Below, in pieces: positions 1 to 6,818 of a DNA stretch of 34,289 bases (position 1 is its first letter; the number at the start of each line of letters is the position of its first letter). The translations under genes were made by a program, and so were the position numbers. The stretch comes from UMGS1766 sp963597355 (GTDB lineage: Bacteria > Bacillota > Clostridia > Oscillospirales > Oscillospiraceae): assembly GCA_963597355.1 (NCBI GenBank), contig CAVBPR010000009.1:1-34289 (forward strand). Direction: 5' to 3'. A model generated the notes under the pieces. It saw nothing but the letters and a program-made list of their open reading frames with translations, was not told the origin of the DNA and did not search any database.

Positions 1-27
1 AACAAGGAAGCCATTGGAACCTTTCAT
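1..27 (-). CDS. Possible 5' end of a gene running off the left edge
   Basis: An ATG read on the minus strand at 27-25 is preceded by a good ribosome binding site (AGAAGGTGA, about 6 bases upstream) and opens a frame MKGSNGFLV that leaves the window. It lies about 35 bases downstream of the DUF6061-like pseudogene and on the same strand, so it may belong to the same mobile-element operon. Nine residues are too few to name a family. Confidence 0.3.
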
Positions 28-61
28 TTATTTCACCTTCTGTCTTCTTTTGGTAGATAAT

Positions 62-316
62 CTACGGGCACCTTTTTGTCAGCCATACTCCGTTGATTTC
101 CTTCAGGTACGATTCCAGATCATTTCCGAGCACAAGTTGCGCATACTCCAGTGGTTTATTGTAATCAGCCAATCAAGCTCTGAACGCAGGTACATATTAT
201 CAGCCACTTCATTTTCTACGGCGATGGTATCAATGGAAAAGCATGGTGCCATCTGAATATTTTAGCTCGACGCAGGCTGTGTCCATATTAAACTCACAGG
301 AAATCAGCGTTTTCAT
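62..316 (-). pseudogene. Frameshifted DUF6061-like small protein
   Basis: Reading the minus strand from the ATG at 316 gives MKTLISCEFNMDTACVELKY, then the frame must change twice. An extra base in the run at about 235-241 shifts the reading to one containing SIDTIAVENEVADNMYLRSE. A missing base at about 161-167 (LI followed by TAC AAT would be expected) shifts it to NKPLEYAQLVLGNDLESYL, ending at the TAG at 64-62. Joined together these resemble the roughly 80-residue DUF6061 proteins that I recall from mobile elements of gut Firmicutes. A plausible ribosome binding site (AGAAGG) precedes the ATG. The gene starts 11 bases after rlmD ends. Both shifts are seen directly; the family name is from memory and needs a profile search. 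A sequencing error could explain one shift but less easily two. Confidence 0.65.
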
Positions 317-326
317 CACAACCTTC

Positions 327-1949
327 TCAGATCACTCCAAAATGCCGCAGCGCATTCATGATAGCTTCTTCCTTCTCCGGTGGACATTGCGGTGCAGCCG
401 TATCCTCAGATTTCGGTTTGTTGTAGCTGTCGCTGACATCAAGTCCACATTTACGTTTTATCTGCGATATATACAGCGAGGAGACCTTCAAACCGTTCTG
501 TTCCAGAACGTAATCCTTGATCTGCGCATAGGTCGCCTGACCGCGCTTCTCTTGTAGCATTTCCTCCACATCTACGTCAATGTCGACATGTAGACCATTT
601 CTCCGCACTAAGAGGCATACCGTCTCCACATGTTTTGTCCTCGGAAACATATCAACTGCCTCAACCCGTTCAGCAACATAGCCTTGCAAAGAAAAACGAT
701 TTAAGTCACGGGCGAGGGTTGCTGGATCGCAGGAAACATAGACAATCCGTTTTGGCTGCATCGAAACAATATGACTAATTACTTCTTCCGACATTCCCTT
801 TCGTGGAGGATCAACGGAAATAACATCGGGTTGAAGTCCTCTTCTTGCTAGTTCGGCTGCGGCTTGTGCTGCATCAGCACAAATAAATTCAGCATTCGTC
901 AGGCCGTTTCGGTGCGCATTTTCTTTTGCATCATCAATAGCGGATGAGACGATCTCAGCGCCGATTACATGACCGGCTTGTTGAGCTAAAATCAAACTGA
1001 TCGTACCTGTGCCGCAGTATAGATCTACAACTGTTTCCGTTCCGGTAAGATGCGCAAATTCTGCCGCTTTTTGATAAAGAGTCTCTGTTTGAACAGGGTT
1101 AACCTGAAAAAAGGAGGGAACGCTAAGCTTGAATTCAAGTCCGCACAATGTGTCGTACAAAAAATCCTTTCCCCAAAGGGTTTCAAACTGTTTTCCGAGG
1201 ATCACATTGGTTTTTTCCGTATTGATGCCAAATACAATCCCGGTAGTTTGAGGAACAGCCTGACGCAACATGTCAATAAGCGCTTGCTTATGAGGAAACT
1301 TTGTTCCATTGCATAAAAGGCAAACCAGCACCTCGCCGGAACGATTGGTGCGTACATAGACATGACGCACGAATCCCGTGTGTTCTCGTTCGTTGTAGGC
1401 CGGAACATGATAGAATGTCATCCACTCTTTGATCGCCCGTGCAGCGTCATTGGCCGACTTCTGCTGCAGAAGGCAGTCTGGCACGTCCAGTACATCATGG
1501 CTGCGGGAACGAAAAAAACCAATGGACAGTCCGGTTTTATCGGACACAGGAAATTGCGCTTTATTACGATAACGCTCAGGGCATGCGGCACCGTGGATGT
1601 TGGAAACACTGATATTCAAGCCGCCGATGCGATGTAAAGCATCGTCCACGCGCTGGCGTTTGAAATGCAACTCTTCATCATAGCTCATGTGTCGCAAGGC
1701 GCATCCGCCGCATTGCGGAAAGTGTGGGCAGTCGGGCGAAATTCGTGCAGGGGAGGAGGTGAGTATCTCTTCGACCTTGCCCCAGGCAGCAGTACGGCCA
1801 ACTTTTAGCAATTTGACGCGGCAGGTTTCACCATGTATGGCACCCTTCACAAATACTGTCATTCCATTGAGACGTGCAATGCCATCTCCTTCGCTGGAGT
1901 ATCCTTCAATTTGTAAGGTATAGCATTGATTCTTTTTTGCCTGTTCCAT
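327..1949 (-). CDS. rlmD: 23S rRNA (uracil-5-)-methyltransferase RlmD with C-terminal extension
   Basis: SAM-dependent enzyme that methylates a uridine of 23S rRNA at C5 (RumA/RlmD/TrmA family). The 540-residue protein starts with a TRAM-like beta-barrel (about 8-65), then Cys residues for a [4Fe-4S] cluster (CPHFPQCGGC, near 75-84), a methyltransferase fold with the SAM loop VDLYCGTGTISL, the motif DPPRKG and the catalytic Cys in YVSCDPATLARD. The family normally ends soon after the HVETV motif (here 440-444). This protein continues for about 90 residues (451-540) with a helical, Lys/Cys-containing domain, encoded by 327-599. The start at 1949 has a GGAGG site 7 bases upstream. A possible -10 (TATAAT, minus strand, 1986-1981) lies 30 bases before the start. 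The extension and the broken gene behind it suggest element insertion at the 3' end (see findings). The core function is secure; the exact uridine (747 or 1939 type) is not. Confidence 0.93.
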   Translation of the reverse strand: MEQAKKNQCYTLQIEGYSSEGDGIARLNGMTVFVKGAIHGETCRVKLLKVGRTAAWGKVEEILTSSPARISPDCPHFPQCGGCALRHMSYDEELHFKRQRVDDALHRIGGLNISVSNIHGAACPERYRNKAQFPVSDKTGLSIGFFRSRSHDVLDVPDCLLQQKSANDAARAIKEWMTFYHVPAYNEREHTGFVRHVYVRTNRSGEVLVCLLCNGTKFPHKQALIDMLRQAVPQTTGIVFGINTEKTNVILGKQFETLWGKDFLYDTLCGLEFKLSVPSFFQVNPVQTETLYQKAAEFAHLTGTETVVDLYCGTGTISLILAQQAGHVIGAEIVSSAIDDAKENAHRNGLTNAEFICADAAQAAAELARRGLQPDVISVDPPRKGMSEEVISHIVSMQPKRIVYVSCDPATLARDLNRFSLQGYVAERVEAVDMFPRTKHVETVCLLVRRNGLHVDIDVDVEEMLQEKRGQATYAQIKDYVLEQNGLKVSSLYISQIKRKCGLDVSDSYNKPKSEDTAAPQCPPEKEEAIMNALRHFGVI

Positions 1950-2028
1950 AGTTCGACCTCCGGTAGGATGTGTTTTCCCTATTATATCGAAAAAAAAGTC
2001 GCCGCGCTACTTTTTCAAAAGAAAACGG

Positions 2029-2057
2029 TTATCAAGCAGAAAAATATATGATATACT
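2029..2057 (+). promoter_or_regulatory. Predicted sigma-A promoter of the Mrp-like gene
   Basis: TTATCA (2029-2034) and TATACT (2052-2057) are separated by 17 bases and lie about 40 bases before the ATG at 2100. The ribosome binding site AAGGAG is at about 2083-2088, a slightly long 11 bases from the start. Confidence 0.6.
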
Positions 2058-2099
2058 TACTACCACATGTATATTGAACAATAAGGAGCGATAGAATCT

Positions 2100-3002
2100 A
2101 TGGGTGATTTGAGTTTTATTACCGATCCGTCAAAATGGAAGGATATTACCCCTGATATGTATGACGAGATCAATGCGCAAATTGAACAGACATTTGCAGA
2201 AGGGTGCCATGGAAACTGCGAATCATGTTCTTCTGATTGCGACAGTCGGCAGGAAAGCAATCAATTGCCGCGCTTTGCCAAGCGCATGTATGCCGTCAAC
2301 GGTGGAAAAGGCGGAGCGGGAAAGTCCTCAGTTACTGTGCTGTTAGCTTCCGCTTTGGCGAAAAGAGGCTTAAAGGTCGGAATCTTGGATTGCGATGTTT
2401 ACACTGCGGCCATTCCGCACATGATGGGACTCACCGGTCCGGTTCATCGGGCAAAAGGCGGTGGCCCGTTGCCTTGCGTTACCGCTTCCGGCATTCAGGT
2501 CATGAGCGTAGACCTGATTCTGGAAAAACCGATGGATCCGATTCTGTGGCCTGGTGTGGATGCGTTTAACATTGTGAACTACCTGTATACCTCGACAGAA
2601 TGGGGCGAGCTGGACGTCATGCTACTGGATATGCCTTCCGGTTGTGGCGATATTCCGTTGGATCTCTATACAACCTTCCCTGTGGATGGCACAATTGCTG
2701 TTACCAATCCGGGCACTTTGGCAGTTGAGGCGGTGCAACGCTGTATCAATCTGTGCATGATGCTTATGAGTCCCACCATTGCATATGTAGAGAACAAAAG
2801 CTTTGCTCCGGAAACGGTAAGCGCTGGTGCTTATGTTTTGCCGAAGGGATGCACTGAAGTGGCATTACCCCTGTCAGGTGATATCACAGCGCTTGGGGAT
2901 GACGGAACATTGGAGAGCTTCTCCTGTCCGGAATTAGAACCACTCGTGGAGCGCATTGCAACTGCTGTAAAGGTGACACCGGCTAAGAAACAAAACAAAT
3001 AA
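2100..3002 (+). CDS. Mrp/NBP35-family P-loop ATPase (iron-sulfur carrier type)
   Basis: Member of the MinD/Mrp/NBP35 group of deviant-Walker ATPases, whose members carry and deliver Fe-S clusters in the cytoplasm. The 300-residue protein has four N-terminal cysteines (C36, C40, C43, C47) that resemble the NBP35-type cluster site, the deviant Walker A GGKGGAGKSS (68-77), the LDCDVY switch, and LLDMPSGCGD as Walker B region. The C-terminal CxxC that bridges the Mrp dimer in most members is absent: where IEN(M)S is followed by cysteines in typical Mrp, here VENKSFAPETV has none. Monocistronic, with its own promoter and a strong terminator. Carrier function is inferred from the family; a different client or a regulatory role is possible because of the missing CxxC. 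Confidence 0.85.
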   Translation: MGDLSFITDPSKWKDITPDMYDEINAQIEQTFAEGCHGNCESCSSDCDSRQESNQLPRFAKRMYAVNGGKGGAGKSSVTVLLASALAKRGLKVGILDCDVYTAAIPHMMGLTGPVHRAKGGGPLPCVTASGIQVMSVDLILEKPMDPILWPGVDAFNIVNYLYTSTEWGELDVMLLDMPSGCGDIPLDLYTTFPVDGTIAVTNPGTLAVEAVQRCINLCMMLMSPTIAYVENKSFAPETVSAGAYVLPKGCTEVALPLSGDITALGDDGTLESFSCPELEPLVERIATAVKVTPAKKQNK

Positions 3003-3021
3003 AGGCTTGTTTTACCAAACG

Positions 3022-3063
3022 AACGACCGTCTGATTTCAATTGAAATCAGACGGTCGTTTTGT
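3022..3063. terminator. Intrinsic terminator between mrp-like gene and glmM
   Basis: A perfect inverted repeat with 19-base arms (3022-3040 and 3041-3059) is followed by TTTTGTG on the plus strand. It sits between convergent genes, ending the Mrp-like transcript and perhaps also glmM from the other side, although the T-run is better on the plus strand. Confidence 0.85.
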
Positions 3064-3071
3064 GTAGACTA

Positions 3072-4421
3072 TTATACTGTGTGACCTTTCGCTTTGATCA
3101 CGTTGATTACTGCATCAACGTATTGTTCGCACGCTTCCTTTGTATCGGCCTCAACCATGACACGAATCAATGGTTCTGTTCCGCTTTCCCGCACCAGTAT
3201 GCGCCCGGAATCGCCCAGTTCTGCGGCAACCTTTGCCACGGCATTTTGAACATCCGGATCGTTCTGCGCCTCAGGCTTGCTTTTTACCTTGATGTTTTTC
3301 AACACCTGAGGATAGATGCGGACAGGCGATGCCAGTTCACTTACCATGCACTTCTTCTCCATGAGAACTTCCATCAGCTGAATGGCAGTTAAAATGCCGT
3401 CGCCGGTTGTAGCAAACTGGCTGAAGATAATGTGACCGGATTGCTCGCCTCCGATTCGATGCCCGTTTTTTAGCATGTTTTCATAGACATATTTGTCTCC
3501 AACTGCCGTTTTTTCATATTCGATTCCACACACATCCAGGGCTTTGTAGAGTCCAAAGTTCGACATAACTGTGGTGACAACCGTGTTGTTTCGCAGTGTG
3601 CCGCGCTCCTTCATAAAGCGGGCGCAAATGTACATGATCAGGTCGCCGTCTACCACGTTGCCCCGCTCATCCACGGCAAGGCAGCGGTCTGCATCGCCGT
3701 CAAATGCAAAACCGATGTCCAGATGCTTTGCCATGACCAGTTCCCGCAGAGAATCGATATGGGTGGAGCCGCAATCGTTGTTGATGTTCAGTCCGTCCGG
3801 CTCATCATGGATCACATAGGTTTTTGCGCCAAGGGCATTGAAAACGTTTTTCGCAATCATCCATGCGCTGCCGTTGGCGCAGTCCAAGCCGATGCGCATC
3901 CCGCGATAGGAACGGGTAGCCAGAGAAATCAGGTAGCCGATATAACGATTTCGACCGGCAGAGTAATCACAGGTCTGTCCAATGTCATCGCGGACAGCAT
4001 AGGGAACTTCCGGAGTTTCACCGTCCAGATAGGCTTCAATTTCGGAAATGGTTCCCTCGTCCATTTTTTCACCGTGGTCGTTGATCAGCTTGATGCCGTT
4101 GTCGTAATAAGGATTATGGCTGGCGGAAATCATAACACCGCAATCGAAATCCTCGGTTCTGGTGACGTAGGAAACGCTGGGGGTAGTGGTCACATGAAGC
4201 AGATAAACGTCTGCACCGGAAGCGGTCAAACCGGAGCTTAACGCGTCTTCCAGCATGTAGCTGGAGCGGCGGGTATCCTTGCCAATTAAGATGCGCGCTT
4301 TTTTGTTTTGCCGCTTTCCGTAGTACCAGCCCAGAAAACGCCCTACGCGAAAGGCATGCTCTACCGTCAGAGTAACATTTGCTTCGCCGCGAAAACCGTC
4401 GGTTCCAAAATATCGACCCAT
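3072..4421 (-). CDS. glmM: Phosphoglucosamine mutase
   Basis: Interconverts glucosamine-6-phosphate and glucosamine-1-phosphate, the step leading to UDP-GlcNAc for peptidoglycan. The 449-residue length matches the family. It begins MGRYFGTDGFRG, has the catalytic phosphoserine loop SASHNPYYDNG (Ser101), the metal loop DGDADR, the sugar-binding GEQSGH and the phosphate-binding RESGTEPLIRVM near the C terminus. The start is supported by AAAGGAGAG about 7 bases upstream and a clear promoter (4516-4488). It is transcribed alone. The motif set separates GlmM from phosphomannomutase relatives; identification is secure. Confidence 0.95.
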   Translation of the reverse strand: MGRYFGTDGFRGEANVTLTVEHAFRVGRFLGWYYGKRQNKKARILIGKDTRRSSYMLEDALSSGLTASGADVYLLHVTTTPSVSYVTRTEDFDCGVMISASHNPYYDNGIKLINDHGEKMDEGTISEIEAYLDGETPEVPYAVRDDIGQTCDYSAGRNRYIGYLISLATRSYRGMRIGLDCANGSAWMIAKNVFNALGAKTYVIHDEPDGLNINNDCGSTHIDSLRELVMAKHLDIGFAFDGDADRCLAVDERGNVVDGDLIMYICARFMKERGTLRNNTVVTTVMSNFGLYKALDVCGIEYEKTAVGDKYVYENMLKNGHRIGGEQSGHIIFSQFATTGDGILTAIQLMEVLMEKKCMVSELASPVRIYPQVLKNIKVKSKPEAQNDPDVQNAVAKVAAELGDSGRILVRESGTEPLIRVMVEADTKEACEQYVDAVINVIKAKGHTV

Positions 4422-4487
4422 AGTTGAACTCTCCTTTAAAAATGCAATATGATTTGCAACTTAAGTCATTTGTTTTGCTGTCCTGTT

Positions 4488-4516
4488 ATTATACCATTCT
4501 GTTCCCGATTTGTAAA
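4488..4516 (-). promoter_or_regulatory. Predicted sigma-A promoter of glmM
   Basis: On the minus strand TTTACA (4516-4511), a 17-base spacer and TATAAT (4493-4488) with an upstream TG (extended -10). It lies about 70 bases before the glmM start and faces away from the promoter of the 6-oxocamphor-hydrolase-like gene. Confidence 0.75.
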
Positions 4517-4545
4517 ACGCACAGTGACTTTTTATCTTAAATATG

Positions 4546-4574
4546 TTGTGTTTAACGGCTCAAAATAGTATAAT
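4546..4574 (+). promoter_or_regulatory. Predicted promoter of the 6-oxocamphor-hydrolase-like gene
   Basis: TTGTGT (4546-4551), a 17-base spacer and a consensus TATAAT (4569-4574), 48 bases before the ATG. The ribosome binding site AAGGAGG (4608-4614) is near-perfect, suggesting efficient translation. Confidence 0.7.
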
Positions 4575-4622
4575 CAGGGGCGATGGAGTAATTGACAGAG
4601 AAAAAACAAGGAGGATAATAAC

Positions 4623-5636
4623 ATGAATAAACCTTTAGCAGATTACGTAAAACTGCCGGAATTTGAAGAATACAAAGAGTGGTTCAAGGCGTTTGCCAAC
4701 CTGAAAAGGGAAGACGGCATTGTGGAAGTGACCTGGAAGACCAACGACGGCCCCATGCATCATTCCGGCATGTCCCACCGCGCCTGCTCTCAGCTGACCC
4801 GGGTGTTGTCCCTCGACTATAAAAATGAAATCATTATTTTCACCCACATTGGCGACAACTGGATGATTGAGTCCGATGCAAACGGCTGGGAAACCTATTC
4901 TGAGCTGCCCACTCAGCGCTTCCAGCACCAGTATTTTGATGATACCAACCTGATCAAAAATATGGTGTTCGATCTTGACGTGCCCACCATCGGTGCCATT
5001 CCCGGCCCCGGTTTTCACTGGGACTCTGCAATGCTGTGCGATGTGACCATCTGCACGGAGGACACGAAGATGGAAGTGCCCCACGCTCAGGGCGGCCTTG
5101 TGCCCGGCGATGGTATGGGGCTGATGTGCCAGCACTACATGGGAACTAAGGTAGGCAACTATTACATGATGACCACCCGGCAATTTACCGCCCAGGAAAT
5201 GCTGAAATACGGCATGGTCAGTGAAGTGGTTCCCAAGGGCAAGGCACTGGAGCGAGCGTGGGAGATCGCCCGGATGTGGAAGACCATGCCTTATGAAAAC
5301 CGCACCATTATGTCCAACCTGGCAAAGCGGCCGCTGAAGAAGTTGTTGATGGATGATCTCAAGCTGCATACCGTTTCGGAGCAATACGGCTCTCTGCTTC
5401 GCGTTGCCGCAGGGGATTTGGGCGATGAGAATTCCTCCCAGCAGGACGAGAAATACATTTCCCGTACCAGTGACTGGCGCTATGCCACCAGCTATATGGA
5501 GCAGCCGATGACAGCAGAAATCTGGAAGAGCATGCCCACTCAGGCGGCAGCTTGGTGGGAAAAGGTGGCTTCCGGCGAAATCGAAAATCCCTATGTTTTC
5601 GAGCATTCCAATGAGCCTGAAGACTATAATGTTTGA
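4623..5636 (+). CDS. Crotonase-superfamily protein resembling 6-oxocamphor hydrolase
   Basis: The 337-residue protein has the crotonase fold but not the two catalytic Glu of enoyl-CoA hydratase. From about residue 120 to 205 it resembles 6-oxocamphor hydrolase (CamK), which hydrolyses a C-C bond in a cyclic 1,3-diketone without coenzyme A. The block PHAQGGLVPGDG with MGTKVGNYYMMTTRQFTAQE and YGMVSEVV matches the CamK region containing its catalytic His and Asp (here His154 and Asp163), and His132 in GPGFHWD falls where CamK has a second active-site His. About 75 C-terminal residues go beyond the 257 of CamK. It is transcribed alone from its own strong promoter with a terminator behind it. It may share a pathway with the BKACE operon 10 kb away, but that is a guess. 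Alternative: another retro-Claisen hydrolase or a decarboxylase of the superfamily. The CamK comparison is from memory. Confidence 0.7.
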   Translation: MNKPLADYVKLPEFEEYKEWFKAFANLKREDGIVEVTWKTNDGPMHHSGMSHRACSQLTRVLSLDYKNEIIIFTHIGDNWMIESDANGWETYSELPTQRFQHQYFDDTNLIKNMVFDLDVPTIGAIPGPGFHWDSAMLCDVTICTEDTKMEVPHAQGGLVPGDGMGLMCQHYMGTKVGNYYMMTTRQFTAQEMLKYGMVSEVVPKGKALERAWEIARMWKTMPYENRTIMSNLAKRPLKKLLMDDLKLHTVSEQYGSLLRVAAGDLGDENSSQQDEKYISRTSDWRYATSYMEQPMTAEIWKSMPTQAAAWWEKVASGEIENPYVFEHSNEPEDYNV

Positions 5637-5705
5637 TTCTTTTTGAATCATACTGCAATGTTTTTTAAGAGAAAAATTAAAAATTAAACATCAAAATCAT
5701 ATTGA

Positions 5706-5752
5706 AGCACCTGACATGATAACCTATAATTGTCATGTCAGGTGCTATAATT
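5706..5752 (+). terminator. Intrinsic terminator after the 6-oxocamphor-hydrolase-like gene
   Basis: A 14-bp perfect stem (5706-5719 with 5733-5746) and a 13-base loop is followed by ATAATTT. The T-tract is interrupted, but position and stem strength fit termination. Confidence 0.7.
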
Positions 5753-5815
5753 TGAAATAAAAGGTAATATTGCACGCCAAGCAACAAAAAACGTTTTATT
5801 TTGTTAACTTTGTGC

Positions 5816-5844
5816 TTGTAAGACATATAAAATGCGAGTATACT
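5816..5844 (+). promoter_or_regulatory. Predicted promoter of the glycosyltransferase-amidase operon
   Basis: TTGTAA (5816-5821), a 17-base spacer and TATACT (5839-5844), about 50 bases before the first glycosyltransferase start. Confidence 0.6.
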
Positions 5845-5892
5845 CTAGATTGAAATATATTCAAAATAGGTAATATGATCGTGAGGTATGCA

Positions 5893-6801
5893 ATGATGAC
5901 GAATCCGACAATTCAAGCACAGTCGGTTATATATAATAACGAGATACCGTCTTTATTGACGGCGATTGACAACATGGCAAATGCTGTTCGTGTGGAACGA
6001 GAGCAAAGAGGATACATAGGAAGAGTTTCACTCTGTTATGGGGATGCCTCCGAAACACCTGTGTTGACAGAGAAGCATGTGCAAGCAATTCAGAATCGAT
6101 ACAAGGATGATTTAGATTTTCACTATCAGTTTTTTGGCTTTAACAGCGGATCTGCAAAGGGTCAGAATGTGCTGGGATTGGGATCGAAAGCAGATTATAT
6201 TCTGATTATGAATCCTGACATTATCGTTTCACCGCGTTTTTTTGTTGAAATGCTTTACCCTTTTGCGAATTCAAACGTTGGTATAGTGGAAGCACGTCAA
6301 ACTCCAATTGAACATCATAAGCAGTATGATCCGATTACTTTCGAGACAGATTGGGCAACTGGAGCGTGTGCTCTCGTTCCAACTTCTGTTTTTGAGCAAA
6401 TTCATGGTTACGATAGCGACACCTTCTTCATGTACTGCGATGATGTGGATTTTTCCTGGCGCGTGCGTTTGTTGGGGTATCAGATTTTCTATCAGCCTCT
6501 GGCTCCGGTTTACCATGCAAAGCGGTTGAGCTTCAATGCAGGGTGGAAGCCGACTGCGGCAGAGGAGTATTACTCTGCGGAGGCGGCCATTCTGATGGCC
6601 CATAAGTGGTCTTATCCGGAGCGGGTGCAGAAGCTACTTTGGACCTACGAAGAAAGCACAAATCCGAACCACAAAAAAGCGGCGGAGCATTACCGTCAAC
6701 TGGAGCGGGAGGGAAAACTGCCGACTCCGATCGATCCGGAACACAAGGTCGGTCGCTTTGTGGATGGCGGCTATTATGCAGAAAATCGGTTTACCCTCTG
6801 A
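5893..6801 (+). CDS. Family 2 glycosyltransferase (rhamnosyltransferase-like)
   Basis: A GT-A-fold glycosyltransferase likely to transfer a nucleotide-activated sugar to a cell-surface glycan or lipid-linked intermediate at the cytoplasmic membrane face. The start MMTNPTIQAQSVIYNN at 5893 is preferred over ATG 5875 because GTGAGG lies 6 bases upstream. Visible motifs are NSGSAKGQN (donor-site region), YILIMNPDIIV (the metal-binding NPD in place of DXD), TDWATGACALVP and FFMYCDDVDFSWRVR, the usual acceptor-side motif of RfbF/WbbL-type rhamnosyltransferases. No membrane segment. The next glycosyltransferase begins 17 bases downstream and a wall hydrolase follows, so a role in wall-polymer decoration is a reasonable inference. 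The sugar is not determinable. Confidence 0.8.
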   Translation: MMTNPTIQAQSVIYNNEIPSLLTAIDNMANAVRVEREQRGYIGRVSLCYGDASETPVLTEKHVQAIQNRYKDDLDFHYQFFGFNSGSAKGQNVLGLGSKADYILIMNPDIIVSPRFFVEMLYPFANSNVGIVEARQTPIEHHKQYDPITFETDWATGACALVPTSVFEQIHGYDSDTFFMYCDDVDFSWRVRLLGYQIFYQPLAPVYHAKRLSFNAGWKPTAAEEYYSAEAAILMAHKWSYPERVQKLLWTYEESTNPNHKKAAEHYRQLEREGKLPTPIDPEHKVGRFVDGGYYAENRFTL

Positions 6802-6818
6802 TCATTAGGAGATTACAT

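Noticed and set aside
4635..5651. Open frame of 338 codons on the minus strand
   Set aside because: Antisense to the 6-oxocamphor-hydrolase-like gene, which has a promoter, ribosome site and family motifs.
6606..6818. Longer N terminus for the second glycosyltransferase
   Set aside because: It overlaps the first glycosyltransferase by almost 200 bases; the ATG at 6819 has a good ribosome site.
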